Source: a virus. Taken from it: a stretch of DNA of 30,189 nt. A program made the position numbers and the translations under genes. The stretch covers positions 1 through 30,189 of the IMG/VR virus record IMGVR_UViG_3300021375_000112. The stretch is one strand, 5' to 3'. Each line of letters opens with the position of its first letter. The first letter of the stretch is position 1. Below are positions 1-8,237 of this stretch, in pieces. The notes under the pieces are model-generated. The model was not told the DNA's origin. It did no database searches and saw only the letters and a program-made list of their open reading frames with translations.

Positions 1-522
1 TGCCGCAATCATCATATATGCAACTTGTGGAGTTTCAAAAATTTGTCCTGTTGATCTATTTTGTACCAGATACTTGCCACGGAATTGTTCCATAGCCGCA
101 TAAGTGAGATACTCGTCTCTGTTATGGTCTATAAAACTTTGTAATTCGTTGATTTCATCTTTTGTGTATAGATCTAAAAATTCTGCATCATACATTCCAT
201 CATCAACATTCTTTTGAATAATATCACACAGACATGGAGGTTCAAACTCACCATATACCATTTTACGCAAATGATAACTGATTAGTCTACCAGCAACATA
301 CTGATAGTTAGGTGCTTCTTCAGAAATAAGATCAGCGGCACTTTTAATAAGTGTCTCTTGAATATCTTCTGTTTTGATTGACTCGAAAAATTGAATTTGA
401 GAATTGATTTCTACTTCACTAGCACTTACGCCAGTGATACCTTCACATGCATAAGCAACTACTTTATGCAACTTGTCTATGTTTATGTCTTCTAGTTTGC
501 CGTCTCTTTTTTCTACTTGCAT
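1..522 (-). CDS. nrdA: Ribonucleoside-diphosphate reductase alpha subunit, N-terminal part (runs off the window)
   Basis: This gene supplies deoxyribonucleotides by reducing ribonucleoside diphosphates together with a beta subunit. Only the first 174 codons are present; the frame is open to base 1. Residues 3-95 form an ATP-cone that follows E. coli NrdA closely: VEKRDGKLEDINIDKLHKVV, then IQFFESIKTEDIQETLIK, AADLISEEAPNYQYVAGRL and HLRK, and later FIDHNRD, SYAA-like TYAAMEQF and GKYLVQNR. The ATG at 522 lies about 20 nt downstream of the expected start of the consensus sigma70-type promoter at 549-577, with a weak GGAT ribosome site. Class Ia RNR is standard in T4-like marine phages. The catalytic cysteines lie outside the window, so activity cannot be judged. 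Confidence 0.96.
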   Translation of the reverse strand, partial: MQVEKRDGKLEDINIDKLHKVVAYACEGITGVSASEVEINSQIQFFESIKTEDIQETLIKSAADLISEEAPNYQYVAGRLISYHLRKMVYGEFEPPCLCDIIQKNVDDGMYDAEFLDLYTKDEINELQSFIDHNRDEYLTYAAMEQFRGKYLVQNRSTGQIFETPQVAYMMIAA

Positions 523-548
523 GTGTTTTTATCCAAAGTGTGTTCTAC

Positions 549-577
549 ATTATAACACTAACGTATTACAATGTCAA
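549..577 (-). promoter_or_regulatory. Consensus sigma70-type promoter of nrdA
   Basis: Read on the minus strand this is TTGACA (577-572), a 17-nt spacer, then TATAAT (554-549): both hexamers and the spacing match the bacterial housekeeping consensus exactly. The expected start site, about 542, is 20 nt before the nrdA ATG. It implies early expression by unmodified host RNA polymerase, in contrast to the late octamers used elsewhere in the window. Confidence 0.85.
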
Positions 578-580
578 TAA

Positions 581-1006
581 TTAAATTATTGGTATATATA
601 AATTTTTAAAAGTGGTCAATTCTACATAGTAATCTTTTGCTATGTCAATTGGTACTGGCTTTGAGGTATCTAGATTATACATATTTTCATTATGTACAAA
701 GACTGCACCGTCAAATCCATTCATGCTATTACTTATCACTTTCCATTCTGTTTCATATGGATTTAGGTAATCTAAATGGCCGAGTAATTGGTACAATAAT
801 ATGGATATGCCCGTAGTACAAAAATAGCCATGCTCTAAGATTTCAAACGGCTTTGGCCAGGACTTAGGAGTCCAATAATCTATGTATCTAGAACGTGGTT
901 TTATCTCGCCGAAGTGCTCGAGTATTTTGGATTTTGAAAGTTTGCTTGTTCGTAACTCTCGGTATTGTTCTAATCTAGTCGCAACTGTAGTGTGTTTTTC
1001 AAACAT
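581..1006 (-). CDS. Hypothetical protein, 141 aa
   Basis: I do not recognise a family. The protein is soluble-looking, with aromatic-rich stretches (YIDYWTPKSWPKPFEILEHG, then YYVELTTFKNLYIPII at the C-terminus) and no signal peptide or membrane segment. It lies between the tail-fibre gene and the nrdA promoter. Its ATG follows the fibre stop codon by 13 nt with an AGGA ribosome site, so it is probably translated from the fibre transcript. The AGGA sits in the arm of a small hairpin (1010-1031). A role in tail-fibre folding or attachment is possible from position alone, but nothing in the sequence shows it. Confidence 0.75.
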   Translation of the reverse strand: MFEKHTTVATRLEQYRELRTSKLSKSKILEHFGEIKPRSRYIDYWTPKSWPKPFEILEHGYFCTTGISILLYQLLGHLDYLNPYETEWKVISNSMNGFDGAVFVHNENMYNLDTSKPVPIDIAKDYYVELTTFKNLYIPII

Positions 1007-1009
1007 TTA

Positions 1010-1031
1010 AAATCCTGTTTTAGTAGGATTT
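1010..1031 (-). other. Small hairpin spanning fibre stop codon and next ribosome site
   Basis: A 7-bp perfect inverted repeat (AAATCCT ... AGGATTT, 8-nt loop). The fibre-gene stop codon is in the loop and the AGGA ribosome site of the 141-aa gene is in the 3' arm. There is no U-tract, so it is not a good terminator; translational coupling or modest masking of the ribosome site is more likely. It could also be chance. Confidence 0.3.
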
Positions 1032-3635
1032 CCATCTTCTAGTAATATACTTCATTGTAACATTACTAGGAGTAGGAGATAATGATATGTTAGAACTAAT
1101 TGCTACAGTACCACTTGATATAGAACCAGTAAACTTAATACCGTCATTTATATCTACGCCAGTGTCTGCAAATTCAGTACCAATATCATTTATAACAACT
1201 GAACCATTACCACCATCTGCCAATGGATTAGCAACATATTGTAATGTGCCTACTTTATTGTAAAAGTCGCCTCCTGGCATTCTTGCGTCTAGTACATAGT
1301 CAAACATCATGGTATCTATAATACTTGAATCTGTACCTAGTGAAGATACAACAATTTCTGTATTTGGTGATGAAGTGTCTAATAGCAATTCATTTGGTTC
1401 ACTGTATTCAATTGTGCTTGAACGAGCCTCTTGAGCTTCTGTAGTCAATAACTCGATATTTGTTTTGATTGTTGCAAGTCCTTTGATATTAGAATCTGAT
1501 TTATCAAAGTATAACTTGTTTACTATTTCTGAGAAGTTACCTGATTCCTCGTGACCGTCAAAATCAATCTCTCCGGTTGTACTGTTTACATCTAAATCGT
1601 AAGTACCAAACTGTGTACTAACAAAAGGAGAGTTTACAAACACATTACTTAAAATATTATGTCTATCAGATGCCTCATTAAATAAAGACTCTAACCATTC
1701 TTCTAATTTTGCTTTTACAGTAGTATTCTGTTTTAAGTATTTGTTATTAGTTGATGTATTTAAGTTTATACCTATATTGCCCCATGAACTAATTCCATCT
1801 GCTGGGTCATTAAACAATAAGTATTCTTTTTGATCTGAACTTCTCACATAAGTTTTATCTGTGCTATTGGGTATCAAACTCATCTTAATCCAATCACCAT
1901 CTGCGTTTACTTTTTGGATAGCACCATTAAGTGTTGTTTCGCCACTTAAACTAATGTATCTACCTGGAGACACTACCATGTTATCACTTGTTGTAATACT
2001 TGATGGAATTTCTGGAGATACATTACCAAGTACACTAGTACCAGCAACATTAGGTGTGATGTTACCAGTTCGTTGAATAACAAACGTATTTGGTTGACTA
2101 TCAGAGATTGTGAAAGTTGTATTGTTTATTTCTGCGGTGTCATCTGAACCACTAACTGTTATTACATCACCATTTGCAAATCCATGATTTTGACTGTAAA
2201 GTTGGACTTCATCTGTGTTAGTTTTTAAATTTATAAACGTAACACCTGCTGTGATGTTGGCACTTAAACCTGGATCTGTTACAGTAAATGATGTACCACT
2301 TGCATTTTCTACCGTATATTCACTTGTACCAATTTCTGTATTACCATTAAATTTAACTTTATCGCCATTTACAACAGAACCTGATAAACCAGTAATGTCT
2401 ATTACTAAATTACCACTACTAATGGTTACATTGTTTACAGTTTGTCCTGTAACAAAAGCATTAGCAGGAACATCTACTGTGAATGTTGTACTTGCATTTG
2501 CACTTGAAATAGGTAATAATTTTTGGTTTAACCAACCGATTGCTGTATTACTACTTGCACTAGTACCTTCTACCCATATAAAAGAATTAGTACCTGTTGT
2601 TTTTGTACCGCTTAAATCTAATACAGTTGAACCTGTATTAAATGTAATTGTTGTAGCATTTGATGTAGCACTTGCAACTGTGCCTGTGTATGTAGATGCA
2701 TTGTAAGTTGCACTACCACCAAACAATGCTTGGTCTAAAGGATTCTTTACACCAATAACACCACCTGCTGAAATTAAACTTACATTACTTACTGCATCAC
2801 TACCTAAACCAGCAACAACATCTAAATGTTTTGTATCTAAACCTAACCAGCCAGTTCCTGTTTCGTTGTTTACTAAAATATATTCATGGTTTAGTTTTTG
2901 CCAATCTTCAATACCTTTTGCAGTATAAAAACCTTGTGTGCTTGAACCGTTAGTAACAATACCACTTGCTGTAAGTAAATGTATTACTTGTGCATTACCA
3001 TAATATGTAATACTAACATCTTGACTATTAGTTGGTGCTGTTCTCATGTACAACGTGTGACTGTCATTTAATGCATTACCACTTACAAAGTTGTAATCAA
3101 ATGCGGCATTTACGTTTGCATTAGTTCCGTCATTATCACCTATTTGAGTAACACCGTCAATGATAACTGTGATATCATTGGATTGAAATTTTTGATTGGA
3201 GATATTTTGATTTATAATAGAATTTGCATTTCCAGTTATTTCGCTACCAAATGTTTCTCTGGTTATTGAATCACCAGTTGAAATAGTATATGTAGAACTT
3301 GTATTTGCTTTCCAACTAACCGACTTGCTTACACCGTCAAAAGTGTTAGAGCCTTTAGGAAATCTAATATGAGGAACTTCAAATTTCAGTATTTGACTGT
3401 TAGCCAATGCTATAGTAGAGTCTTGAGCATTTTGTGTTGTCTCAAATACTACTGTTTTGTTATAATTATTACTTACAGGATCGCTTGTATCAGCACCAAT
3501 ATAAATTTGTCTGCTGTCTGTAGCAAAACCAATTTCTCCAGGTCGTAAAGGTTGAGGAAGATCTTGCTTAAGACCTCGCCTTTGCTGGATTCTACTTATT
3601 ATAACTTTTAAATTTGCATCGTCTTGGTGTGACAC
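1020..3635 (-). CDS. Tail fibre / receptor-binding-type virion protein, 871 aa
   Basis: A probable fibre protein at the tail. Residues 10-48 carry the IQQRRG...LRPGEIGFATDSRQIYIG pattern found at the N-terminus of phage tropism determinants and many marine phage fibres. The rest is long, Ser/Thr/Asn/Gly-rich and beta-predicted. The middle (about 400-540) has repeats such as VNGDKVKFNGNTEIG and FANGDVITVSGSDDTAEINN that look like the FCCH-type beta modules common in phage fibres. The start is GTG at 3635: the frame has no nearer ATG, and a GGAG ribosome site lies just upstream, behind the late promoter at 3666-3673. Receptor specificity cannot be read. The many plus-strand open frames across it are shadows caused by its low-complexity codon pattern. 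Confidence 0.82.
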   Translation of the reverse strand: MSHQDDANLKVIISRIQQRRGLKQDLPQPLRPGEIGFATDSRQIYIGADTSDPVSNNYNKTVVFETTQNAQDSTIALANSQILKFEVPHIRFPKGSNTFDGVSKSVSWKANTSSTYTISTGDSITRETFGSEITGNANSIINQNISNQKFQSNDITVIIDGVTQIGDNDGTNANVNAAFDYNFVSGNALNDSHTLYMRTAPTNSQDVSITYYGNAQVIHLLTASGIVTNGSSTQGFYTAKGIEDWQKLNHEYILVNNETGTGWLGLDTKHLDVVAGLGSDAVSNVSLISAGGVIGVKNPLDQALFGGSATYNASTYTGTVASATSNATTITFNTGSTVLDLSGTKTTGTNSFIWVEGTSASSNTAIGWLNQKLLPISSANASTTFTVDVPANAFVTGQTVNNVTISSGNLVIDITGLSGSVVNGDKVKFNGNTEIGTSEYTVENASGTSFTVTDPGLSANITAGVTFINLKTNTDEVQLYSQNHGFANGDVITVSGSDDTAEINNTTFTISDSQPNTFVIQRTGNITPNVAGTSVLGNVSPEIPSSITTSDNMVVSPGRYISLSGETTLNGAIQKVNADGDWIKMSLIPNSTDKTYVRSSDQKEYLLFNDPADGISSWGNIGINLNTSTNNKYLKQNTTVKAKLEEWLESLFNEASDRHNILSNVFVNSPFVSTQFGTYDLDVNSTTGEIDFDGHEESGNFSEIVNKLYFDKSDSNIKGLATIKTNIELLTTEAQEARSSTIEYSEPNELLLDTSSPNTEIVVSSLGTDSSIIDTMMFDYVLDARMPGGDFYNKVGTLQYVANPLADGGNGSVVINDIGTEFADTGVDINDGIKFTGSISSGTVAISSNISLSPTPSNVTMKYITRRWKSY

Positions 3636-3665
3636 TATGTAATCTCCAAATACTTTTTATAAATG

Positions 3666-3673
3666 TATTTATC
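3666..3673 (-). promoter_or_regulatory. Late promoter of the tail-fibre gene
   Basis: GATAAATA on the minus strand, in the context AAAGTGATAAATACATTT. It lies 30 nt before the GTG start, leaving room for a leader with a GGAG ribosome site. The octamer is the recurrent late-promoter form of this window and matches the T4 late type TATAAATA. Confidence 0.75.
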
Positions 3674-3692
3674 ACTTTAAGCAAATTAGGGA

Positions 3693-4709
3693 TTATATCT
3701 TACATAGCCTTTTGCCAATATTACCTTCAAATCCTTTAAAATGACCTACAAATTGTGCTGGCATACTTTCTAAACCATGTGTTAGTGTACTTAAACATTT
3801 AATTTTAGTTTTGTTAAAGAAACTTTGTAGTTCTTGATTCCACTCATTACTAAAGGTAGTGTTTTTTGCTGAAAAATTACAACCACGTATTGTTGCATCA
3901 TTGTAGATCACCGCACCTAGATTTGGACCAGGACCATGAGAAGCATCATTGTAATGTTTCATTGCTCCACATAATACAAGAGTTCCGCCGTATGCTAGAT
4001 TTTGTAATCCTGCTAATGTATAATCATTGCCAACATTAGCATGGTAATAATCAAACTTTTCACCTATATCATTGTATGCTTTTAATTTTTTTTGCAGTGG
4101 CCAATCGGGTAAAACTTTAATACCAATACCACCAAGGTTATTTATTGTTGATACTTTTTCATCAGTACTAGTAATACCATAAACTTTTGCACCTTTAGAT
4201 ACTGCTATCTGTACTGCTAGGTGTCCTACACCTCCAGTTGCTCCATCTATTCCTAATACATCTCCTTGTTGGATGTTACATACATTAGCAATGCTGTAGT
4301 ATGATGTCCTACCAACTAAACTAAATGCTGTTGCAAAACGTATAAGTGATTCATCTAAATTATCTAAGTCTGGATCAACTTTAAGTACTGCTGTAGTATC
4401 TTTACATATACCATATTCTCTCCAACCTTTATTATGCCATACATAGGTTCCAACTGGGTAATCAGCACATTTACTTTCTACAACTATGCCAATAGATTCT
4501 CCATATAAAGGAGCATCAGGCTCCATTCTGAAAAAACCACCCTCAAAGCCCATATTTGATCTCATAAAAGGATCAGTGCTACAATATAAATTTTTAACTA
4601 AAAATTCACCTAATTCTATTTCAGGCAATTCTACATCAACAATGTTAAAATCATTTTCTGATACATGTTGGGATAGTTTATATTTTAAATGTATTTCTTT
4701 TGAAATCAT
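3693..4709 (-). CDS. NADP-dependent MDR oxidoreductase (2-alkenal/curcumin reductase-like)
   Basis: A medium-chain dehydrogenase/reductase of the zinc-free NADP-dependent branch (YncB/CurA, leukotriene-B4 12-hydroxydehydrogenase-like). These enzymes reduce the double bond of alpha,beta-unsaturated aldehydes and ketones. Family marks in order: LYCSTDPFMRSNM (42-54), LYGESIGIVVES (68-79), GWREYGI, the nucleotide-binding GATGGVGHLAVQIAVSKGAK (about 155-174), a YHANVGNDYTLAGL block like the family NVGG motif, and a C-terminal FKGFEGNIGKRLCKI. At 338 aa it is full length. No catalytic zinc ligands are visible, as expected for this branch. The start overlaps the exonuclease stop (ATGA), so the two are co-translated behind the sigma70-type promoter at 5400-5428. 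Substrate unknown; a detoxifying metabolic gene is my inference. Confidence 0.9.
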   Translation of the reverse strand: MISKEIHLKYKLSQHVSENDFNIVDVELPEIELGEFLVKNLYCSTDPFMRSNMGFEGGFFRMEPDAPLYGESIGIVVESKCADYPVGTYVWHNKGWREYGICKDTTAVLKVDPDLDNLDESLIRFATAFSLVGRTSYYSIANVCNIQQGDVLGIDGATGGVGHLAVQIAVSKGAKVYGITSTDEKVSTINNLGGIGIKVLPDWPLQKKLKAYNDIGEKFDYYHANVGNDYTLAGLQNLAYGGTLVLCGAMKHYNDASHGPGPNLGAVIYNDATIRGCNFSAKNTTFSNEWNQELQSFFNKTKIKCLSTLTHGLESMPAQFVGHFKGFEGNIGKRLCKI

Positions 4710-5380
4710 ATTTTATTGTAATATTGAGCTAGACGGTCTGCCCATTTCCCACAATATTGTTCAAACTCATCGCCTTCTATAACAAAGTCAGCATACTTGC
4801 CTTCTCTGTCTACCATTAAGATAGCAACTTGTTTAATTTGTGTACCAAACATTTCATTATGTGCTAGTGCGTATGCACAACCTTGCAAAAAGTAATCTTC
4901 GATCCACTCTCTTTTTTTAATCTTCTTAGCAGTTTTAAAATCAATTATGCTGTCAACACCATTAAACTTACCTACTGCATCACTTGTACCTGCATATAAT
5001 CCTTTTGCAATCAAGGCTACTTCTACACCCCATACTTCATCAACTTGGCTTAAACCTTTTGCTATCATTTCTTCTAACATTGATTTAGCCATTATGCTGA
5101 TATGGTTAGTACCTGATATTTTATACTCTTCTTGTAACACATATTTTTCTAAAGCATTATGTACTTTAGTACCAAGTCCTGCGGCTTCTCTACTTACACG
5201 GTTTGCTTCTTCTTCGCCTACACGTTTACGCCAATTCATTAGTGCTGTTTTATCACCAGTATCGCCTAATACAGTGGTTACACTTGGCACTGGTTGATCA
5301 TCATCACCAGTATATTGCCTTTGACCATTTTTGGCTGTAACCCTTTTAAGTGTTGGGTATTCAAACTTTTCTACTAACAT
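4706..5380 (-). CDS. PD-(D/E)XK exonuclease, MGME1/RecB-type
   Basis: A 224-aa nuclease of the PD-(D/E)XK superfamily, in the group that includes mitochondrial MGME1 and RecB/Cas4-type exonucleases; it likely processes single-stranded DNA ends during replication or recombination. Marks in order: PSVTTVLGDTGDKTALMNWR (32-51), GTKVHNALE with His74, VWGVEVAL with Glu120, GTSDAVG with Asp134, the core IIDFKTAKK with Asp147 and Lys149, and YFLQGCAYA with Gln166. All residues expected for two-metal cleavage are present. The ATG at 5380 follows GAGGA, and a consensus sigma70-type promoter stands about 20 nt upstream. It overlaps the downstream oxidoreductase by 4 nt. Confidence 0.93.
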   Translation of the reverse strand: MLVEKFEYPTLKRVTAKNGQRQYTGDDDQPVPSVTTVLGDTGDKTALMNWRKRVGEEEANRVSREAAGLGTKVHNALEKYVLQEEYKISGTNHISIMAKSMLEEMIAKGLSQVDEVWGVEVALIAKGLYAGTSDAVGKFNGVDSIIDFKTAKKIKKREWIEDYFLQGCAYALAHNEMFGTQIKQVAILMVDREGKYADFVIEGDEFEQYCGKWADRLAQYYNKI

Positions 5381-5399
5381 TTATTTGTCCTCAATTTAT

Positions 5400-5428
5400 A
5401 TTATACACTATATTGCTTTAGTTGTCAA
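5400..5428 (-). promoter_or_regulatory. Consensus sigma70-type promoter of the exonuclease-oxidoreductase pair
   Basis: On the minus strand: TTGACA (5428-5423), 17-nt spacer, TATAAT (5405-5400), again a perfect match. It lies over the 3' end of the upstream SGNH gene (stop at 5408) and is followed by a GAGGA ribosome site and the ATG at 5380. It should allow early expression of these two genes inside an otherwise late-looking region. Confidence 0.85.
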
Positions 5429-6520
5429 CATGTATTCTGCTATTTTATCATGCCATAATATGCCAAAGTGTTGATGGTCTCTAGCAATATGTTTAGGCCA
5501 TTCTGTTATATCAGCATTGCATTCATTTACTATTTTAACGCCTTTAATCATATTTTTGAATACAAACATCCAGTTAGGAACATATAATTCATTTTCTGTA
5601 CACCAAGTAACAGTAGCAAAAGTATTTTTATCAAATAAACGTACTTCAATATTGTTTAATAAACAAAAATTTATAATGCTTTGTACTGCTACCCATCTAT
5701 ACATCTGTCTTGTATTATTATTTAAAACAATGTCAGAATGTTCAAACTGCTTTAGAAACCAATGTTTTGCCGGAGTTAAGCCTTCAACCATACCTTTATC
5801 TGAAACTGCTGTAAATCTTTCTGAATGTGGAATGCAAATATATGTTTTCTTAAACTTTTTAGTTTTGTACATAGATACTAAAAGCATATATACATCCATT
5901 AAACTTCCACATATAGTACCAGCATTATAAATTGGTAATTCTTCTTTTAATTTACTGTGCCAAAGTTCACTTACAGGCAAACCCATGCCAACAGTATTGC
6001 TGTCTCCAAACACAGGTATAAATTCATTTTCTGTTAAATCGTCAAAATCAAAATCATTACGATTGCCTTGCTTGTTTAATTTGTATGTAATTTTAGGGAA
6101 TTGATCATACCAGCCTTGTTTATCAATGTTAAGTAAATCTTTATACTTGTATGTTTGTTCATGTACACGTTTATACAAACGTTTGGTTATAGGATCAAGT
6201 GTATTTTCATCAAAGTCTTTAGTAAATGCTGGACTACTTAGTGACATTTTTAAATCTTCTATTTGCTCATTTGCAACATCTAAACTTAAATAAGGAACTT
6301 CGGTTGGTAATTTTTCTACTTGTACAGTATACTCGTTATTTTGTTCTCTACGCATCTGTAGTGTAGTTTCTAAAAATTCCTCGTCTTTGTAATTATCAGG
6401 ATCTCCGCCTCTAGTAATAGCCTTGTTAAATTTAAGTGCCATTTCAGAATAAGTTACATTGAATTGTTCAAAGTATTCTTTATCGAGGTGCTGAGCCGCA
6501 CGAAGTAATCTATCATCCAT
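5408..6520 (-). CDS. SGNH/GDSL-type hydrolase domain protein, 370 aa
   Basis: Probably an esterase or acetyl hydrolase of the SGNH fold. With the start used here the catalytic blocks are FGDSNTVG (171-178, nucleophile Ser174), NAGTICGS (199-206) and a C-terminal RDHQHFG with the Asp348/His351 pair. The N-terminal 165 residues are a helical extension I do not recognise. The open frame reaches 6604, but the extra 28 residues (MMLVLWPATRRC...) overlap the preceding gene. The ATG at 6520 is preferred because it lies exactly 5 nt after the late-type octamer at 6526-6533 and 19 nt after the upstream stop. Two further SGNH-type proteins lie at 25031-26550 but are of a different subtype (GCSF in place of GDSN). 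Substrate unknown; surface-glycan deacetylation is a guess. Confidence 0.78.
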   Translation of the reverse strand: MDDRLLRAAQHLDKEYFEQFNVTYSEMALKFNKAITRGGDPDNYKDEEFLETTLQMRREQNNEYTVQVEKLPTEVPYLSLDVANEQIEDLKMSLSSPAFTKDFDENTLDPITKRLYKRVHEQTYKYKDLLNIDKQGWYDQFPKITYKLNKQGNRNDFDFDDLTENEFIPVFGDSNTVGMGLPVSELWHSKLKEELPIYNAGTICGSLMDVYMLLVSMYKTKKFKKTYICIPHSERFTAVSDKGMVEGLTPAKHWFLKQFEHSDIVLNNNTRQMYRWVAVQSIINFCLLNNIEVRLFDKNTFATVTWCTENELYVPNWMFVFKNMIKGVKIVNECNADITEWPKHIARDHQHFGILWHDKIAEYMLTTKAI

Positions 6521-6525
6521 GTCTA

Positions 6526-6533
6526 TATTTATT
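6526..6533 (-). promoter_or_regulatory. Late-type octamer 5 nt before a start codon
   Basis: AATAAATA on the minus strand, then TAGAC and ATG. If initiation follows the T4 late geometry (octamer at about -13 to -6), the transcript would begin at the A of the ATG, giving a leaderless mRNA. No purine-rich ribosome site is visible. Confidence 0.5.
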
Positions 6534-6539
6534 GGAGTA

Positions 6540-6884
6540 TTATTGTGGGAGGTCGTCTTTAACGGCAGACATCGCCTGGTCGCCGGCCATAGCACCAACA
6601 TCAACTTGGTCTAATTCTTGCTCTGGGTCAACCATATCATTTGGTATTTTGCCTTTAGGTGTAATAGTATCAACAGTTGCACTTTGTACTACGTCCATTT
6701 GCTCTAAAGCCTTGACTAATTCTTCGGCACTCATTAGGAAACCGTCACTTGCTAGAGCGTCTCTAAATTCTTCTGTGGATATTTCGTTTTTGTCTGAACC
6801 TACAAACTGTGCTAATCTATCAAGTACTGCTACTTTAAGATCATCAAAGTATGCTTCAAATAGCAATACTTCAAATATTTTCAT
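6540..6884 (-). CDS. Hypothetical late protein with capsid-targeting-like N-terminus, 114 aa
   Basis: Family not recognised. The N-terminus MKIFEVLLFEAYFDD has L-F-E followed by Ala at residues 8-11, resembling the cleavable targeting peptide of T4 internal head proteins. The middle (ISTEEFRDALASDGFLMSAEELVKALEQ) looks like paired helices of EF-hand-like length, but no clear calcium loop can be made out. The C-terminus is acidic (MVDPEQELDQVDVGAMAGDQ). It follows the 425-aa gene after 1 nt and is probably translationally coupled to it. A minor virion or head-core protein is likely from context only. Confidence 0.72.
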   Translation of the reverse strand: MKIFEVLLFEAYFDDLKVAVLDRLAQFVGSDKNEISTEEFRDALASDGFLMSAEELVKALEQMDVVQSATVDTITPKGKIPNDMVDPEQELDQVDVGAMAGDQAMSAVKDDLPQ

Positions 6885-6885
6885 G

Positions 6886-8163
6886 TTACACCTCTACTGG
6901 TGCTCTACCTAATGGCTCTTCCTCTGGTCCTGCCGCGGCTGGTAGATTATCTACTGGTTCATCCATTGGCATGTCATCTGCTGGCATATCCATTGGTGCT
7001 TCAGAATTGCCTAACCCCATATCACCTGCTGGAGCACTTGCAGGTGCTTCGCCTGTTATAGTTCCAATAGCATTGTCCATCTCTGCTTTAGTAGATTTAG
7101 AATTACCTAAGTGTGCCTCTAGAGCGGCGTTCATGGCATTACCAAAACTTTGAGCCGCCTCTGCACCAAACTCTGCTCTCATTTGATCAGCAATAGCAGG
7201 AATATCTTCATTTTGCATTCTACCAAGTCTTTCAATTTGATCTTGAATATCATCACTTAATGCTCTTGCCGCCATCACAACTTCTGCTTCTTCAACTGTT
7301 GATTCTGAAATCATATCATCAATGATATCATCAAACATGCTTTCTTTTGCTTGTTTCTTTTCGTCTTTAGTATCGCCTGTTATTTTGTAAGTTTCGCCGT
7401 CTACTTCAAACTCCTCTTTACCTTGTGCAATCGCGTCTTTTCTTGCACCTGTAAATTTGTTTTGCTCTGATACTTTCTTGCCAAACATTTGAATACCATT
7501 GCCTACAGCATCTTCTTCTAAACCGTTTAGGAAGCCAACGACTGCATCTCTGCTTTTGCCACTTACTTCTGCAAACATACCTAGTTTTTCTTCAATTGCT
7601 TTTAATGTATCTACACTGTCTAATTCCATTCCAACTTCTCTAGCCATTTCTTTAAATAAAAATTCGCCAATATCAGTTGATGGGAATGTAGGTACGTCTT
7701 CAGTTTTCATACCACAGGCTTCCATATAATCTTTAGCCGCTTTAAGTACGATTGGTAAAACAAATTCATCATCATGTGCAAATCGGGAATCTTGTCTGAA
7801 TCTGTTCATGCATTCTGCACTTGCTTCGTCTACTGTATAGCCACTATCCATAAGTTGTTGAATACCATCATTGATCATTTGTTTCATTTCTTGCATTGCA
7901 GGACTTTCAACATACATGCCTTCTTCAAGCATAACATCAATAACGTCTTTAACACCTAAGTACTTTGCATACTCTGGATCTAAGTTAAACTTCTTGTTAG
8001 TATTTCTCAATCTAACAACATGGGCTTCAGCCTGTTCTCTTACGTTTTCTAGTTTATTTCTAGAATGAAACCCAGTGATTTTAACACCGTGATTTTCTTT
8101 GAGGTATCCATTAAGTTCTTTAAACTTAGCACTACCTGTTTTTTTGAAATTTGTAATTCTCAT
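6886..8163 (-). CDS. Probable virion-associated protein with acidic Pro/Met/Ala-rich tail, 425 aa
   Basis: I do not recognise a named family; conserved-looking N-terminal segments (KFKELNGYLKENHGVKI, GVKDVIDVMLEEGMYVESPA) recall uncharacterised structural proteins of marine T4-like phages. The first 360 residues are mostly helical. The last 60 are low complexity, with repeats of the M-D-M-P-A-D-D type (for example EAPMDMPADDMPMDEPVDN), Gly and Ala. The acidic, helical make-up would suit a scaffold or head-core protein, but no direct motif supports this. The ATG at 8163 lies about 33 nt after a late octamer, with CGGGA as a weak ribosome site. It heads a two-gene unit with the 114-aa gene. Confidence 0.75.
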   Translation of the reverse strand: MRITNFKKTGSAKFKELNGYLKENHGVKITGFHSRNKLENVREQAEAHVVRLRNTNKKFNLDPEYAKYLGVKDVIDVMLEEGMYVESPAMQEMKQMINDGIQQLMDSGYTVDEASAECMNRFRQDSRFAHDDEFVLPIVLKAAKDYMEACGMKTEDVPTFPSTDIGEFLFKEMAREVGMELDSVDTLKAIEEKLGMFAEVSGKSRDAVVGFLNGLEEDAVGNGIQMFGKKVSEQNKFTGARKDAIAQGKEEFEVDGETYKITGDTKDEKKQAKESMFDDIIDDMISESTVEEAEVVMAARALSDDIQDQIERLGRMQNEDIPAIADQMRAEFGAEAAQSFGNAMNAALEAHLGNSKSTKAEMDNAIGTITGEAPASAPAGDMGLGNSEAPMDMPADDMPMDEPVDNLPAAAGPEEEPLGRAPVEV

Positions 8164-8196
8164 AATTATTCCCGATAAAATTATAATTGTTAAATG

Positions 8197-8204
8197 TATT
8201 TATC
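8197..8204 (-). promoter_or_regulatory. Late promoter of the 425-aa gene
   Basis: GATAAATA on the minus strand in the context TTTTTGATAAATACATTTAA. It sits between the gene ending at 8221 and the ATG at 8163. The upstream TTTTT run is shared with the promoters at 19383 and 19851. Confidence 0.75.
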
Positions 8205-8213
8205 AAAAACATC

Positions 8214-8237
8214 AAAAAAATTACATCTTTTTGTAAT
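8214..8237 (-). terminator. AT-rich intrinsic terminator candidate
   Basis: On the minus strand ATTACA, a 6-nt loop, TGTAAT, then a run of T. The stem overlaps the stop codon of the 166-aa gene. The stem is weak (one G-C pair per arm), but the T run and its position just before a new late promoter fit a terminator. Confidence 0.4.

Noticed and set aside
2215-2706. Plus-strand open frame of 163 aa, hydrophobic, and others like it (1861-2076, 15197-15541, 17447-17878, 23354-23908)
   Set aside because: They lie antisense inside well-supported genes, lack promoters and ribosome sites, and have the Leu/Ile/Val/Ser-rich make-up expected of an antisense frame of AT-rich coding DNA.
6521-6604. 28-residue N-terminal extension of the 370-aa SGNH protein
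   Set aside because: It overlaps the 114-aa gene by 65 nt, has an untypical composition (MMLVLWPATRRC...), and the later ATG sits at the standard distance from a late octamer.
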